A stretch of 64,000 nucleotides of DNA from Advenella kashmirensis W13003 (GTDB lineage Bacteria > Pseudomonadota > Gammaproteobacteria > Burkholderiales > Burkholderiaceae_B). Below, one piece after another: positions 53,597-61,123 of the stretch. The DNA is taken from positions 62,001 to 126,000 of the forward strand of contig NZ_KI650979.1 of the NCBI RefSeq assembly GCF_000506985.1. Reading direction: 5' to 3'. The position numbers and the translations under genes are program-made. The notes beneath the pieces were generated by a model. It saw only the letters and a list, made by a program, of their open reading frames with translations. It was not told the origin of the DNA and ran no database searches. Numbering within the stretch: position 1 is the stretch's first letter; the number at the start of each line of letters is the position of its first letter.

Positions 53597-54562
53597 TTAT
53601 TGCATTTGCAAATCCGCGGCATGAACTGTATCGGCCCACAATTTCTGCTGATCATCAATGAAAGAGGCAAATTCCTGTGGCGTTTCGCCGCCTGGTGTAC
53701 CGCCCAGCGTGTGAAACCGTGAAACAATATCCTCCTCATGCAGCGCTTTTCTGGCCGCCTGCTGGATTGTATTGACAATCTCATCCGGTGTTCCGGCAGG
53801 CGCAACCAGGCCGAACCAGGCATTGACCACCATATTGTCAATACCGGCCTCTTTCATGGTGGGCACATCGGGCAACTGATCGGACCGTTTTTCACCTGTA
53901 ACGGCCAGTGCACGAAATTTTCCGGATTTGATGGACGCGATCGAACTGGGCAGATTATCAATCATGAATGTATATTGATTGCCCAGCAAACCCGACACCG
54001 CAGGACCCGCGCCTTTATAGGGAATATGCTGCGCGGTCTGTTTAATACGTTGCAGAAACATCTCCGCAGAAAGATGCGGCGATTGCCCTTTTCCCGATGA
54101 ACCGAATGTTCGCCGATCCTCATTTTCGGAGAGATACGTCACCAGCTCAGCAACCGACTTGACGGGCGTTTCGCTATTGACCACCAGCACATTGGGAACG
54201 GAAATAACAAGTGTGATGGCCTTGAAATCTTCCTTTTTATAGGGCAGCGTTTTATACAGGCTGTAGTTGATCGCATTGGGCCCGACATTTCCCATGCCAA
54301 GCGTGTAGCCATCAGGTTTGCTGCGCACCAGTGCCTGCGAGCCAATAATGCCGGCAGCGCCCGCCTTATTCTCAATGACGACGGTTTGGCCCAGCGTCTT
54401 GCCCATTTTTTCCCCGACCAGCCGGGCGACAATATCGGTGGTTCCGCCAGGCGCGGCGGGCACAATGATGGTAATCGGTTTGTCTGGCCAGGCCGCGCTG
54501 GCGGGTCCGGAACAGAGTAAAGCGGCGGTCACGGCAGCAATCAGGCGCAGTGTCATATTCAT
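53597..54562 (-). CDS. Bug/TctC-family periplasmic solute receptor (5 of 6)
   Basis: Periplasmic receptor of 321 aa, divergent from catB. AGGAG lies seven bases before ATG 54562; the frame is open to 54616. Signal peptide MNMTLRLIAAVTAALLCSG with cleavage after ASA; mature start AWPDKPITIIVPAAPGGTTD. VVIENKAGAAGIIGS and HIPYKGAGPAVSGLLG are family loops. The CatM-type box at 54717-54731 is in the shared intergenic region, 155 bases from this start, so control by the same LysR protein is possible. Likely ligand: an acid linked to the cat pathway. Confidence 0.92.
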   Translation of the reverse strand: MNMTLRLIAAVTAALLCSGPASAAWPDKPITIIVPAAPGGTTDIVARLVGEKMGKTLGQTVVIENKAGAAGIIGSQALVRSKPDGYTLGMGNVGPNAINYSLYKTLPYKKEDFKAITLVISVPNVLVVNSETPVKSVAELVTYLSENEDRRTFGSSGKGQSPHLSAEMFLQRIKQTAQHIPYKGAGPAVSGLLGNQYTFMIDNLPSSIASIKSGKFRALAVTGEKRSDQLPDVPTMKEAGIDNMVVNAWFGLVAPAGTPDEIVNTIQQAARKALHEEDIVSRFHTLGGTPGGETPQEFASFIDDQQKLWADTVHAADLQMQ

Positions 54563-54716
54563 ATGTGTCTCCTGTTTGTAGGTTTGCGTTATCCCGTCAG
54601 AATACGGGCGGACCACAAGATTAGCTATCTGTGTTTGGCGAAGACATGCTTCATCCCTGTTTAATGGCGGTTTACCCCTACCTGCCCGCGCCTGCCAGCC
54701 GCCGCTTTCCCATCCG

Positions 54717-54731
54717 ATACTTTTTAGGTAT
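54717..54731. promoter_or_regulatory. CatM/BenM-type LysR box upstream of catB
   Basis: ATACTTTTTAGGTAT fits ATAC-N7-GTAT, the site known for CatM and BenM. It differs from the box at 58325 at one base. Its centre is about 64 bases before the predicted catB transcription start. Confidence 0.78.
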
Positions 54732-54752
54732 ACATAAGAACAAATTCCATAT

Positions 54753-54781
54753 TAGACCCGGCGCCAGCCGCCTTATATACT
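54753..54781 (+). promoter_or_regulatory. Predicted catB promoter
   Basis: -35 TAGACC (54753-54758), 17-base spacer, -10 TATACT (54776-54781); start expected near 54788. A weak -35 suits an activated promoter. The distance from the LysR box is 21 bases. Confidence 0.65.
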
Positions 54782-54819
54782 CAATGGATACACGTAACGC
54801 CGATACCAGGGAAATGGAT

Positions 54820-55944
54820 ATGGATATGAATGCCACAATCGTCAACGTCAGTACGCAAATTCTGGATATTCCAACCATCCGCCCGCACAAGATGTCCGTG
54901 GCCACCATGCACAATCAATGCCTGGTGCTTGTACGAATCAAAACCTCGGATGGCATCGAAGGCATCGGCGAAGCCACCACAATTGGCGGCCTCAACTACG
55001 GTGGTGAAAGCCCCGAGAGTATCAAGACCAATATCGATCGCTACTTTGCACCGTTGATTACCGGCCAGTCGGCTACTCGCCTGGCGTCCCTTCGCCAGCG
55101 CATCAATAAGACAATCAAAGACAACCGCTTTGCCAAATGCGCCATCGAGACGGCGCTGTATGATGCCCATGCAAAACGACTGGGGGTACCGCTGCATGCC
55201 CTTTTTGGCGGTGCCATTCATGACGAAATCAGCGTCGCCTGGACCCTGGCCAGCGGGGATACGCAAAAGGACATCGCGGAAGCGCAGCAGATGCTGGAGA
55301 GCCGCCGTCATTGCATTTTCAAACTCAAGGTGGGCATGCGCGCGCCCAAGGACGATCTGCAGCACATCCGCGCCATCAAGAAAGCCGTGGGCGATGACGT
55401 CAGCATCCGGATCGACGTGAACCAGGGCTGGTCGGAAACAGAAGCATTACGCCAACTAAGGCCCCTGGCCGACGCAGGCGTTGACCTGATCGAGCAGCCC
55501 ATCCATGAAAAAAATCTGGCGGGATTGCAACGACTGACCGCGCAGGGAATTGTGCCCATTATGGCCGATGAGTCGCTGAAAGGAACGGAAGATGGTTTTG
55601 CTCTGGCCAGCGCACACTGCGCCAATGTCTTCGCCATTAAAATCGAACAGGCGGGTGGATTGCAGAATGCACGCGACCTGATCGGTATTGCCCAGGCGGC
55701 CGATATTGCCCTGTATGGCGGCACAATGCTGGAAGGATCTATCGCCACGATTGCCGCCGCGCATCTTTTTTCAACGATCAGTAAACTGGAATGGGGCACA
55801 GAAATGTTTGGCCCGCTGCTGCTGAAGGACGAGATTCTGGCGACACCGCTGGACTACAGCGACTTCACATTGAAGATTCCCACCGGCCCGGGTCTGGGGG
55901 TTGAACTGGACGAGGAAAAAGTGTCCTTTTACACTCGTCCGTAA
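54820..55944 (+). CDS. catB: Muconate cycloisomerase
   Basis: Converts cis,cis-muconate to muconolactone in the catechol branch of the beta-ketoadipate pathway, 374 aa, enolase superfamily. Catalytic lysines are Lys168 and Lys170 (FKLKVG) and Lys274 (AIKIEQ); metal ligands are Asp199, Glu225 and Asp250. These fall one residue from the numbering of P. putida CatB. The start at 54820 has AGGGA six bases upstream and lies after the predicted start of transcription (about 54788), which excludes the frame-open sites at 54631 and 54784. A CatM-type box and sigma70 promoter precede it. It is convergent with catD. Confidence 0.95.
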   Translation: MDMNATIVNVSTQILDIPTIRPHKMSVATMHNQCLVLVRIKTSDGIEGIGEATTIGGLNYGGESPESIKTNIDRYFAPLITGQSATRLASLRQRINKTIKDNRFAKCAIETALYDAHAKRLGVPLHALFGGAIHDEISVAWTLASGDTQKDIAEAQQMLESRRHCIFKLKVGMRAPKDDLQHIRAIKKAVGDDVSIRIDVNQGWSETEALRQLRPLADAGVDLIEQPIHEKNLAGLQRLTAQGIVPIMADESLKGTEDGFALASAHCANVFAIKIEQAGGLQNARDLIGIAQAADIALYGGTMLEGSIATIAAAHLFSTISKLEWGTEMFGPLLLKDEILATPLDYSDFTLKIPTGPGLGVELDEEKVSFYTRP

Positions 55945-55968
55945 ACCCGGCAGGGTTTGGTCCCATTA

Positions 55969-55992
55969 GCCCGGCAGGGCCGGGCCAGTTTT
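55969..55992 (+). terminator. Terminator after catB
   Basis: Stem GCCCGGC (55969-55975), loop AGG, GCCGGGC (55979-55985), then CAGTTTT. It sits between the convergent catB and catD genes; the T run overlaps the catD stop codon. Confidence 0.65.
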
Positions 55993-56770
55993 AATCGCCC
56001 AGGAATGCGCCGACCGCGGCATTGAACGCTGCGGCGGCTTCGATATTGGAAAGATGGGACGCTTCCAGGGCAACACGCTCTGCGCGCACGACCTGGCCAG
56101 CGATAAAATCGGCATCATCGACCGTGGTAACCGGATCGTGAGCGCCGGCGACCACCAGCACAGGCGCCGTAATCGTCTTGATGTCATCGCGCAGATCAGC
56201 CGTGGCCAGCGCTTCGCAGCAAGCGGCATAGCCCTCTGGCGGCGTGCCGCGTAATTGCGCGATCAGGGGTGCCACCGTAGCCGGATGAGCATCCACAAAC
56301 TCAGCGGTAAACCAGCGCCCCGCCGACCCATCCGCTACCGGCCCCATACCCTGAGCACGCACCAGAGCCGCCCGCTCTTTCCAGGCCGTTTCCTGACCAA
56401 TCCGGGCGGCCGTATTGCATACGACCAGTCGATCCAACCGGGACGCCGCATGAACGCCAAGCCACTGCCCGATCAGCCCGCCCATGGAAATACCACAGAA
56501 GCTGAACGTCTGTATCTGCAGCGCATCGACCAGTGCCAGTACATCCTGACCTAATTGTTCCAGCGTATAGGATCCCGCAGGTGCCGATGAACCACCATGA
56601 CCACGAGTGTCATAGGTCAGGACGCGATGCGTTTTGCTGAAAGCGGCCACCTGCTCCGCCCACATGCGCCTCGTGGTGCCAAGCGAGTTCGACAAGACCA
56701 GCACCGGCGCCTGTGGGTCGCCGTCGAGCTGGTAGTCAACATGAAGATCATTGATAGCAAGCGTAGTCAT
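55991..56770 (-). CDS. catD: 3-oxoadipate enol-lactonase
   Basis: Alpha/beta hydrolase of 259 aa opening 3-oxoadipate enol-lactone to 3-oxoadipate. The nucleophile is Ser95 in FCGISMGGLIGQWLG; the acid is in VVAGAHDPVT and the histidine in LEASHLSNIEAA. RRMWAEQVAAFSKTHRVLTYDTRGHG is the typical N-terminal segment of CatD/PcaD. ATG 56770 gives the family length; the frame is open to 57028 inside catC. Last gene of bug-catC-catD. It and catB converge over a terminator-like hairpin. Confidence 0.93.
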   Translation of the reverse strand: MTTLAINDLHVDYQLDGDPQAPVLVLSNSLGTTRRMWAEQVAAFSKTHRVLTYDTRGHGGSSAPAGSYTLEQLGQDVLALVDALQIQTFSFCGISMGGLIGQWLGVHAASRLDRLVVCNTAARIGQETAWKERAALVRAQGMGPVADGSAGRWFTAEFVDAHPATVAPLIAQLRGTPPEGYAACCEALATADLRDDIKTITAPVLVVAGAHDPVTTVDDADFIAGQVVRAERVALEASHLSNIEAAAAFNAAVGAFLGD

Positions 56771-56807
56771 GGTTCCTGTCCTGTTTGCATTGTCTGCATC
56801 TGCACGA

Positions 56808-57083
56808 TCAGATCGCCGATGGATGACGGCACAGGGCAGTGACCTGGATATCCATATAAGGGAACAGCGGCAGTCCGGACAACACATCATGCAGCTCGGC
56901 ATTATCCTGCACATCAAAAATACTGACATTGCTGTATTTGCCGACCACGCGCCAGATATGGGGCCATTTGCCTGCCCGCTGCAAATCCTGTGAGTACTGC
57001 TTCTCTTTCGCCTTGATATCAGCGGCAACCTCGGCCGGCATATCCTGAGGAAGATTGACTTTCATTTCGACCATGAACAACAT
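56808..57083 (-). CDS. catC: Muconolactone delta-isomerase
   Basis: Small isomerase of 91 aa converting muconolactone to 3-oxoadipate enol-lactone; the family forms a decamer. MLFMVEMKVNLPQDMP and GKWPHIWRVVGKYSNVSIFDV are near-invariant segments. AAGGA lies before ATG 57083; the frame extends 22 codons further without support. It follows the Bug gene by 110 bases, a gap that contains alternative hairpins, and precedes catD by 37 bases. Confidence 0.95.
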   Translation of the reverse strand: MLFMVEMKVNLPQDMPAEVAADIKAKEKQYSQDLQRAGKWPHIWRVVGKYSNVSIFDVQDNAELHDVLSGLPLFPYMDIQVTALCRHPSAI

Positions 57084-57139
57084 ATTTAATCCTTGATATT
57101 TAACGAAAAAGCACTCATAAGCAAGCACACCTCTGACAT

Positions 57140-57182
57140 CGAAGTTCAAGCACCGAGCTCCGAACTTCGTGTTTCGAACTTC
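57140..57182 (-). other. Alternative hairpins between bug and catC
   Basis: CGAAGTTC (57140-57147) can pair with GAACTTCG (57162-57169) or with a second GAACTTC (57176-57182). Located in the 110-base gap between bug and catC; may protect the bug mRNA end or tune catC expression. Confidence 0.4.
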
Positions 57183-57193
57183 AGCAGTGAAGC

Positions 57194-58198
57194 CTAGTTT
57201 GCCGAAATGCCTGTTTCAGAAATGATTTTTTTCCATTTATCGGTTTCTGATTGCAGATAGGTCTTGAGTTCTGCCGGCGTACTGCCGATTTTTTCAGCGC
57301 CAATCGTCTGGAATGTGGTTTTGACCTTATCCGTTTCCATTGCCTTGATCATTGCCTTTTGCAGTGTATCGATGACATCGGCAGGCGTGCCGGCAGGTGC
57401 AAAGGTCGCAAACCACGGCCGCAATTCATAGCCGGGCATGCCGCTTTCTGCAATGGTCGGCACATCAGGCAGGGATGACGAGCGTTTGCTGGTGGTAATG
57501 CCCAGCGCCTTCAGTTTACCTGCATCGATATGCGGTTTGGACGAAGTGATACTGTCGAACATATAATCGACCTGCCCGCCCAGCAAATCGGAAACGGCCG
57601 GACCACTGCCTTTGTAGGGCACATGCAGCATATCCAGTTTACCCAGATAGGTGAACAAGGCACCGGCAAGATGGATCGATGTACCCACACCGGCAGACGC
57701 GTATGTGTATTTGCCAGGATTGGCCTTGACCTGTTCGATCACATCCGCTACCGAATTGACGTCCTTGCGACTTGCCTGTGTGACCAGGATATTTGGTACG
57801 TCCGCCAGCAGAGAGATCGGCTCGAAATCTTTGATCGGGTCATAGCCCAGTCTTTTATAAAGAGACGGATTGACGGCCATGCCATTGGCCACAATCATGA
57901 TCGTGTAGCCATCCGGTTTGGCATTCGATACCTGGGTTGCACCAATATTACCGCCGGCGCCAGGTTTATTTTCCACCACAATCGGCTGGCCCAGGTCCTT
58001 GGAGACAGTCTCGCCAAGCGTGCGCGCAATCACATCCATGGCGCCGCCGGGCGGGAACGGTACGACCCAGGTAATCGGCCGTTCAGGATAGGCAGCCTGC
58101 GCAAAAGAAGCCCCCAAGAGCCCGCCAACGGCCAGGGCGGCGCTCAGAGTAGATATGCCGAAACGGCGACGCGTGATGTTTTTCAACTTCATCTCCAT
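57194..58198 (-). CDS. Bug/TctC-family periplasmic solute receptor (6 of 6), first gene of catC-catD operon
   Basis: Periplasmic receptor of 334 aa. The N-terminus MEMKLKNITRRRFGISTLS has twin arginines and could be a Tat signal, with cleavage near SFAQA; mature start AYPERPITWVVPFPPGG. VVENKPGAGGNIGAT, KPDGYTIMIVANG and HVPYKGSGPAVSDLLGG are family loops. Either ATG 58198 or 58192 may be used. The promoter has TAGACA-N17-GATAAT with a CatM-type box centred at about -64. Being first in an operon with catC and catD, it probably captures muconate, benzoate or a related acid; this is inference. Confidence 0.92.
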   Translation of the reverse strand: MEMKLKNITRRRFGISTLSAALAVGGLLGASFAQAAYPERPITWVVPFPPGGAMDVIARTLGETVSKDLGQPIVVENKPGAGGNIGATQVSNAKPDGYTIMIVANGMAVNPSLYKRLGYDPIKDFEPISLLADVPNILVTQASRKDVNSVADVIEQVKANPGKYTYASAGVGTSIHLAGALFTYLGKLDMLHVPYKGSGPAVSDLLGGQVDYMFDSITSSKPHIDAGKLKALGITTSKRSSSLPDVPTIAESGMPGYELRPWFATFAPAGTPADVIDTLQKAMIKAMETDKVKTTFQTIGAEKIGSTPAELKTYLQSETDKWKKIISETGISAN

Positions 58199-58274
58199 AC
58201 GATATGAGTAATCGGGACGCCGACCTGATGCCACATTGATGTGACGGGTGTCTCCGGCCCCGGATGTTTTCTTT

Positions 58275-58303
58275 ATTATCCGTATTGTTTTTGTCCCTGT
58301 CTA
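58275..58303 (-). promoter_or_regulatory. Predicted promoter of bug-catC-catD
   Basis: Read on the minus strand: -35 TAGACA (58303-58298), 17-base spacer, -10 GATAAT (58280-58275); start expected near 58268. The distance from the LysR box is again 21 bases. Confidence 0.65.
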
Positions 58304-58324
58304 AGACTATATTTGTCGTAATCA

Positions 58325-58339
58325 ATACTTTTAAGGTAT
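58325..58339. promoter_or_regulatory. CatM/BenM-type LysR box upstream of catR and bug-catC-catD
   Basis: ATACTTTTAAGGTAT fits ATAC-N7-GTAT. It ends five bases before the LysR start codon, which suits autorepression, and is centred about 64 bases before the predicted start of the divergent operon. Confidence 0.8.
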
Positions 58340-58344
58340 GAATA

Positions 58345-59226
58345 ATGGAGTTAAGACAAATCCGCTACTTCCAGTGCGTTGCCCGGGAGCTGAGCTTTAC
58401 CAAGGCGGCCAGGCTGCTGCATATTGCCCAGCCGCCGCTGAGCCGGCAAATCAAAATGCTTGAAGAGGAACTGGGTGTGGAGGTCTTTGAGCGGCTGGGG
58501 CGCGGCATACAGCTGACCGAAGCCGGTCGCTATTTCCTGGACCAGACTGAAAAAATGACGCTGCGGCTGGAGGAAACCATCAATGCCACACGACGGATCG
58601 GGCAAAATGACCGCATGTGGTTTGGCGTCGGTTTCGTTCCGTCCACGCTGTATGGTCATATGCCCGCGCTCATTCGGCAACTGCGCGAGATGAACAATCA
58701 GGTTGAAATCGGCCTGGTGGAAATGACTACATTGCAACAATTCGATGCTCTCAAATCGGGCCGTATCGATATCGGCGTCGGGCGAATTCTGCTCAAGGAT
58801 GAGGAAATCGAGCGCCTGGTGCTGACCGATGAACCCCTGGCGCTTGCCTTGCCGATCAGACATCCATTGGCACATCGCCGATCAGTCAAAATATCAGATA
58901 TCCTGAACGAACCGCTGATCCTGTACCCGGCCCGCCCCCGACCCAGCTATGCGGATCATGTGCTGAACCTGTTTAAACAAAAAGGTCATTCACCCGTGGT
59001 CGCCCAGGAAGTCAATGAACTGCAGACGGCCATCGGGCTGGTGACGGCAGGAATCGGCGTATCGATTGTGCCCGAATCTGTCAGACGCCTGCATCGGGAA
59101 GACGTGGTCTATATCGACCTGGACGAGTCCGGCTTTACCTCACCCATCATGCTGAGCTGGCGCAAAAACGATCAATCGGCTTTTCTGAAGGAGGTCATTG
59201 CCCTGTTCAGGCAAACAACGATCTAG
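58345..59226 (+). CDS. catR: LysR-family regulator of the cat genes (CatM/BenM/CatR type)
   Basis: Regulator of 293 aa. It begins MELRQIRYFQCVARELSFTK, the usual start of the CatM/BenM/CatR subgroup, with winged helix (1-60) and a LysR effector domain (about 90-290). In that group muconate (and benzoate for BenM) is the inducer. It is divergent from bug-catC-catD; its ATG is five bases from an ATAC-N7-GTAT box, so it is probably autoregulated, and an almost identical box precedes catB. The symbol is assigned by this context. Confidence 0.88.
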   Translation: MELRQIRYFQCVARELSFTKAARLLHIAQPPLSRQIKMLEEELGVEVFERLGRGIQLTEAGRYFLDQTEKMTLRLEETINATRRIGQNDRMWFGVGFVPSTLYGHMPALIRQLREMNNQVEIGLVEMTTLQQFDALKSGRIDIGVGRILLKDEEIERLVLTDEPLALALPIRHPLAHRRSVKISDILNEPLILYPARPRPSYADHVLNLFKQKGHSPVVAQEVNELQTAIGLVTAGIGVSIVPESVRRLHREDVVYIDLDESGFTSPIMLSWRKNDQSAFLKEVIALFRQTTI

Positions 59227-59250
59227 ACTGTGGCGGCAGCAGGTACTTAG

Positions 59251-59886
59251 TCATTCCGTATATGCGTTGAACTCCCCTGATTCCGGATCACGCACAAACA
59301 GCAGGCCTGTTGCGACACCAAAATAGGCGCCATGCAGGGTCAGCGATCCATCCTGCACACGCTCGCGCACCGCCGGAAAGGTCATCAAATTGTTCAGGCT
59401 GTATTCGACCACGGCCCATTCCAGCTGCCGGATCCAGCCCTGATGGTCTTCGGTGGGCGGCCCCAGTCGATCGACAACCGGCGCGATTTGCGACATCCAT
59501 TTGCCGATGAAATCGCGCTTGGACAGGGGCGCCGACTTGTTGGCAAAAGCGGCAACGCCACCGCAACTGGCATGGCCCATGACCACGATGTGTTTGACTT
59601 TGAGCGCATTGACGCCAAATTCAATGGCGGCACTGGTGCCGTGATACGAGGTGTCGACATCCGGCTCGCAGGGCGGCACCAGATTGGCAATATTGCGCAC
59701 CACAAACATTTCGCCGGGGCCTGCATCAAAGATGGTTTCTGGCGCAACCCGCGAATCACCACAGCCGATAACCATGATTTCAGGATGCTGGCCCTTTTCG
59801 GCGAGCGTCTCGTAGCGGGCCCGTTCTCGTTCAAGCCGGCCATGAAGAAATGAAACATAGCCTTCGGTAAGTCTTTTGGGAAACAT
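59251..59886 (-). CDS. Beta-class carbonic anhydrase
   Basis: Zinc enzyme interconverting CO2 and bicarbonate, 211 aa. Zinc ligands are Cys42, His105 and Cys108 (GCGDSRV and MGHASCGG), with the Asp44-Arg46 pair of the active site. I start at 59886 because AGGA lies seven bases before that ATG and MFPKRLTEGYVSFLHGR matches the usual family start; ATGs at 59919 and 59946 are possible and would add a basic N-terminus. It is convergent with the LysR gene (24 bases) and divergent from the riboswitch-TerC unit. Confidence 0.93.
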   Translation of the reverse strand: MFPKRLTEGYVSFLHGRLERERARYETLAEKGQHPEIMVIGCGDSRVAPETIFDAGPGEMFVVRNIANLVPPCEPDVDTSYHGTSAAIEFGVNALKVKHIVVMGHASCGGVAAFANKSAPLSKRDFIGKWMSQIAPVVDRLGPPTEDHQGWIRQLEWAVVEYSLNNLMTFPAVRERVQDGSLTLHGAYFGVATGLLFVRDPESGEFNAYTE

Positions 59887-60048
59887 GTGGTGATCCTGCG
59901 GTCGAATTAATCTTGGCATTATTTTACGCCGATTCTTTTTCCGCATAATCTCATTGCGTTCATATTCTGGAACTCGCAATCAGACCGTTGACCGCCGCTC
60001 TCCCTCTCCAGTGCAGAAAAATGAACGAACATATTTTGGAAAAATAGC

Positions 60049-60076
60049 TTGACATACCGCCCTGCCCCGCTATACT
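60049..60076 (+). promoter_or_regulatory. Sigma70 promoter of the riboswitch-TerC unit
   Basis: TTGACA (60049-60054) and TATACT (60071-60076) are separated by 16 bases. The predicted transcript starts near 60083, directly before the aptamer. Confidence 0.8.
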
Positions 60077-60083
60077 TACGGAA

Positions 60084-60250
60084 TCAAGGGGAGTAGCTCT
60101 CTTTCCGCCGCATCGTCATTACGGTTGTCATAAGACATCCCGGTGCCCGGGCAACATGCTCATGTTGCAGCAAGACCTTGCCATCAAGGGCAAGGTGCAT
60201 CCTCTGAAAAAAGGTGGCCTGTGTCCTTGCGGATCAGGCCGTTTTTTTGT
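60084..60250 (+). ncRNA. yybP-ykoY (Mn2+) riboswitch with intrinsic terminator
   Basis: The leader opens with AAGGGGAGTAGCTCTCTTT (from 60087), the hallmark of this aptamer class, and later has GACCTTGCC-ATCAAG-GGCAAGGT (about 60175-60196). The class binds Mn2+. It is followed by a stem GGCCTG/CAGGCC (60216-60221 with 60235-60240) and a T run (60242-60248), which is the expression platform. Mn2+ binding is expected to prevent termination and switch on the TerC gene. Class recognised from motif and context; boundaries are approximate. Confidence 0.85.
60216..60248 (+). terminator. Terminator of the riboswitch expression platform
   Basis: Six-base stem GGCCTG/CAGGCC around a 13-base loop, followed by G and seven Ts. 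It ends about 105 bases before the TerC start codon, so it must be avoided for TerC to be made. Confidence 0.75.
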
Positions 60251-60353
60251 CTGACGCTACTCTCGAATTTGCCGCAAGCCTTCAAGGGCAGGCAGGCCAG
60301 GCGTCCCGATCCGTTCCACTTCAACGACAAATTTGACGGATTCATGGTGACTT

Positions 60354-61064
60354 ATGCTTGAACTTTTACAGACGCTCAGTTGGACAGCCGTTTTTCAGAT
60401 TATTCTCATTGACATACTGCTCGGCGGCGATAACGCAGTTGTGATTGCCCTGGCCTGCCGCAACCTGCCGCCAAAACAGCGAATGCAGGGTATTTTGTGG
60501 GGTACCGCCGGAGCCATTATCCTGCGGGTCGCGCTCATCGCGTTCGCTTTGACTTTACTGTCCGTTCCTTTCCTGAAAATCGTCGGCGCCCTGCTGCTGG
60601 TCTGGATCGGTATCAAACTGCTGATTCCCGAAGATGATTCGCATGGCAAGATCAACGGCGGCACGACTATCTTTTCGGCGTTCAAGACCATTCTGATTGC
60701 CGACTTTGTGATGAGCCTGGACAACGTGATTGCCATTGCCGGTGCGGCCCAGGGCGCAGACCCGAGCCATCAGATCGGCCTGGTGATCTTCGGACTGGTT
60801 ATCAGCGTGCCGATCATCATCTGGGGCAGCACGCTGGTTCTGAAACTGATCGACCGTTTTCCAAGCGTGGTTATCTTCGGCGCGGCACTGCTGGGCTGGA
60901 TCGCCGGTGGTATGTTGATCACAGATATCGTGATCGTCGAACGGTTCGGCGAGCCATCTACTGCCATGAAGCTGGCTGCTGAAGCCATCGGCGCCGTGGT
61001 CATCGTAGTTGCCGGACGGGCACTTGCCAAACGCAAGCAGCGCCTTGCGGTAAGCCAGGCGTAA
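60354..61064 (+). CDS. TerC/Alx-family membrane protein (Mn2+ exporter candidate)
   Basis: Integral-membrane protein of 236 aa with seven hydrophobic segments. The acidic membrane motifs typical of TerC are present: ILLGGDNAVVIALACRN (about 14-31) and FVMSLDNVIAIAGAAQG (about 120-136). Members such as Alx, YkoY and MeeF-like proteins export manganese. The gene is preceded by a yybP-ykoY riboswitch with a terminator, so Mn2+ should turn on its expression, in keeping with this role. A perfect palindrome follows the gene as a terminator. Confidence 0.92.
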   Translation: MLELLQTLSWTAVFQIILIDILLGGDNAVVIALACRNLPPKQRMQGILWGTAGAIILRVALIAFALTLLSVPFLKIVGALLLVWIGIKLLIPEDDSHGKINGGTTIFSAFKTILIADFVMSLDNVIAIAGAAQGADPSHQIGLVIFGLVISVPIIIWGSTLVLKLIDRFPSVVIFGAALLGWIAGGMLITDIVIVERFGEPSTAMKLAAEAIGAVVIVVAGRALAKRKQRLAVSQA

Positions 61065-61085
61065 TAGCGAACCAGGCGTCATTGT

Positions 61086-61118
61086 TGGCGGCAGCCCTTG
61101 CAAGGGCTGCCGCCATTT
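61086..61118. terminator. Bidirectional terminator (perfect palindrome)
   Basis: Arms TGGCGGCAGCCCTTG (61086-61100) and CAAGGGCTGCCGCCA (61101-61115) are exact inverse complements, followed by a short T-rich stretch. It lies between the convergent TerC and AhpD-like genes. Confidence 0.75.
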
Positions 61119-61123
61119 ATATG

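Noticed and set aside
54631-54819. Upstream extension of catB (63 extra codons)
   Set aside because: It contains the LysR box, the promoter and the predicted transcription start; CatB proteins are about 373 aa, which fits the 54820 start.
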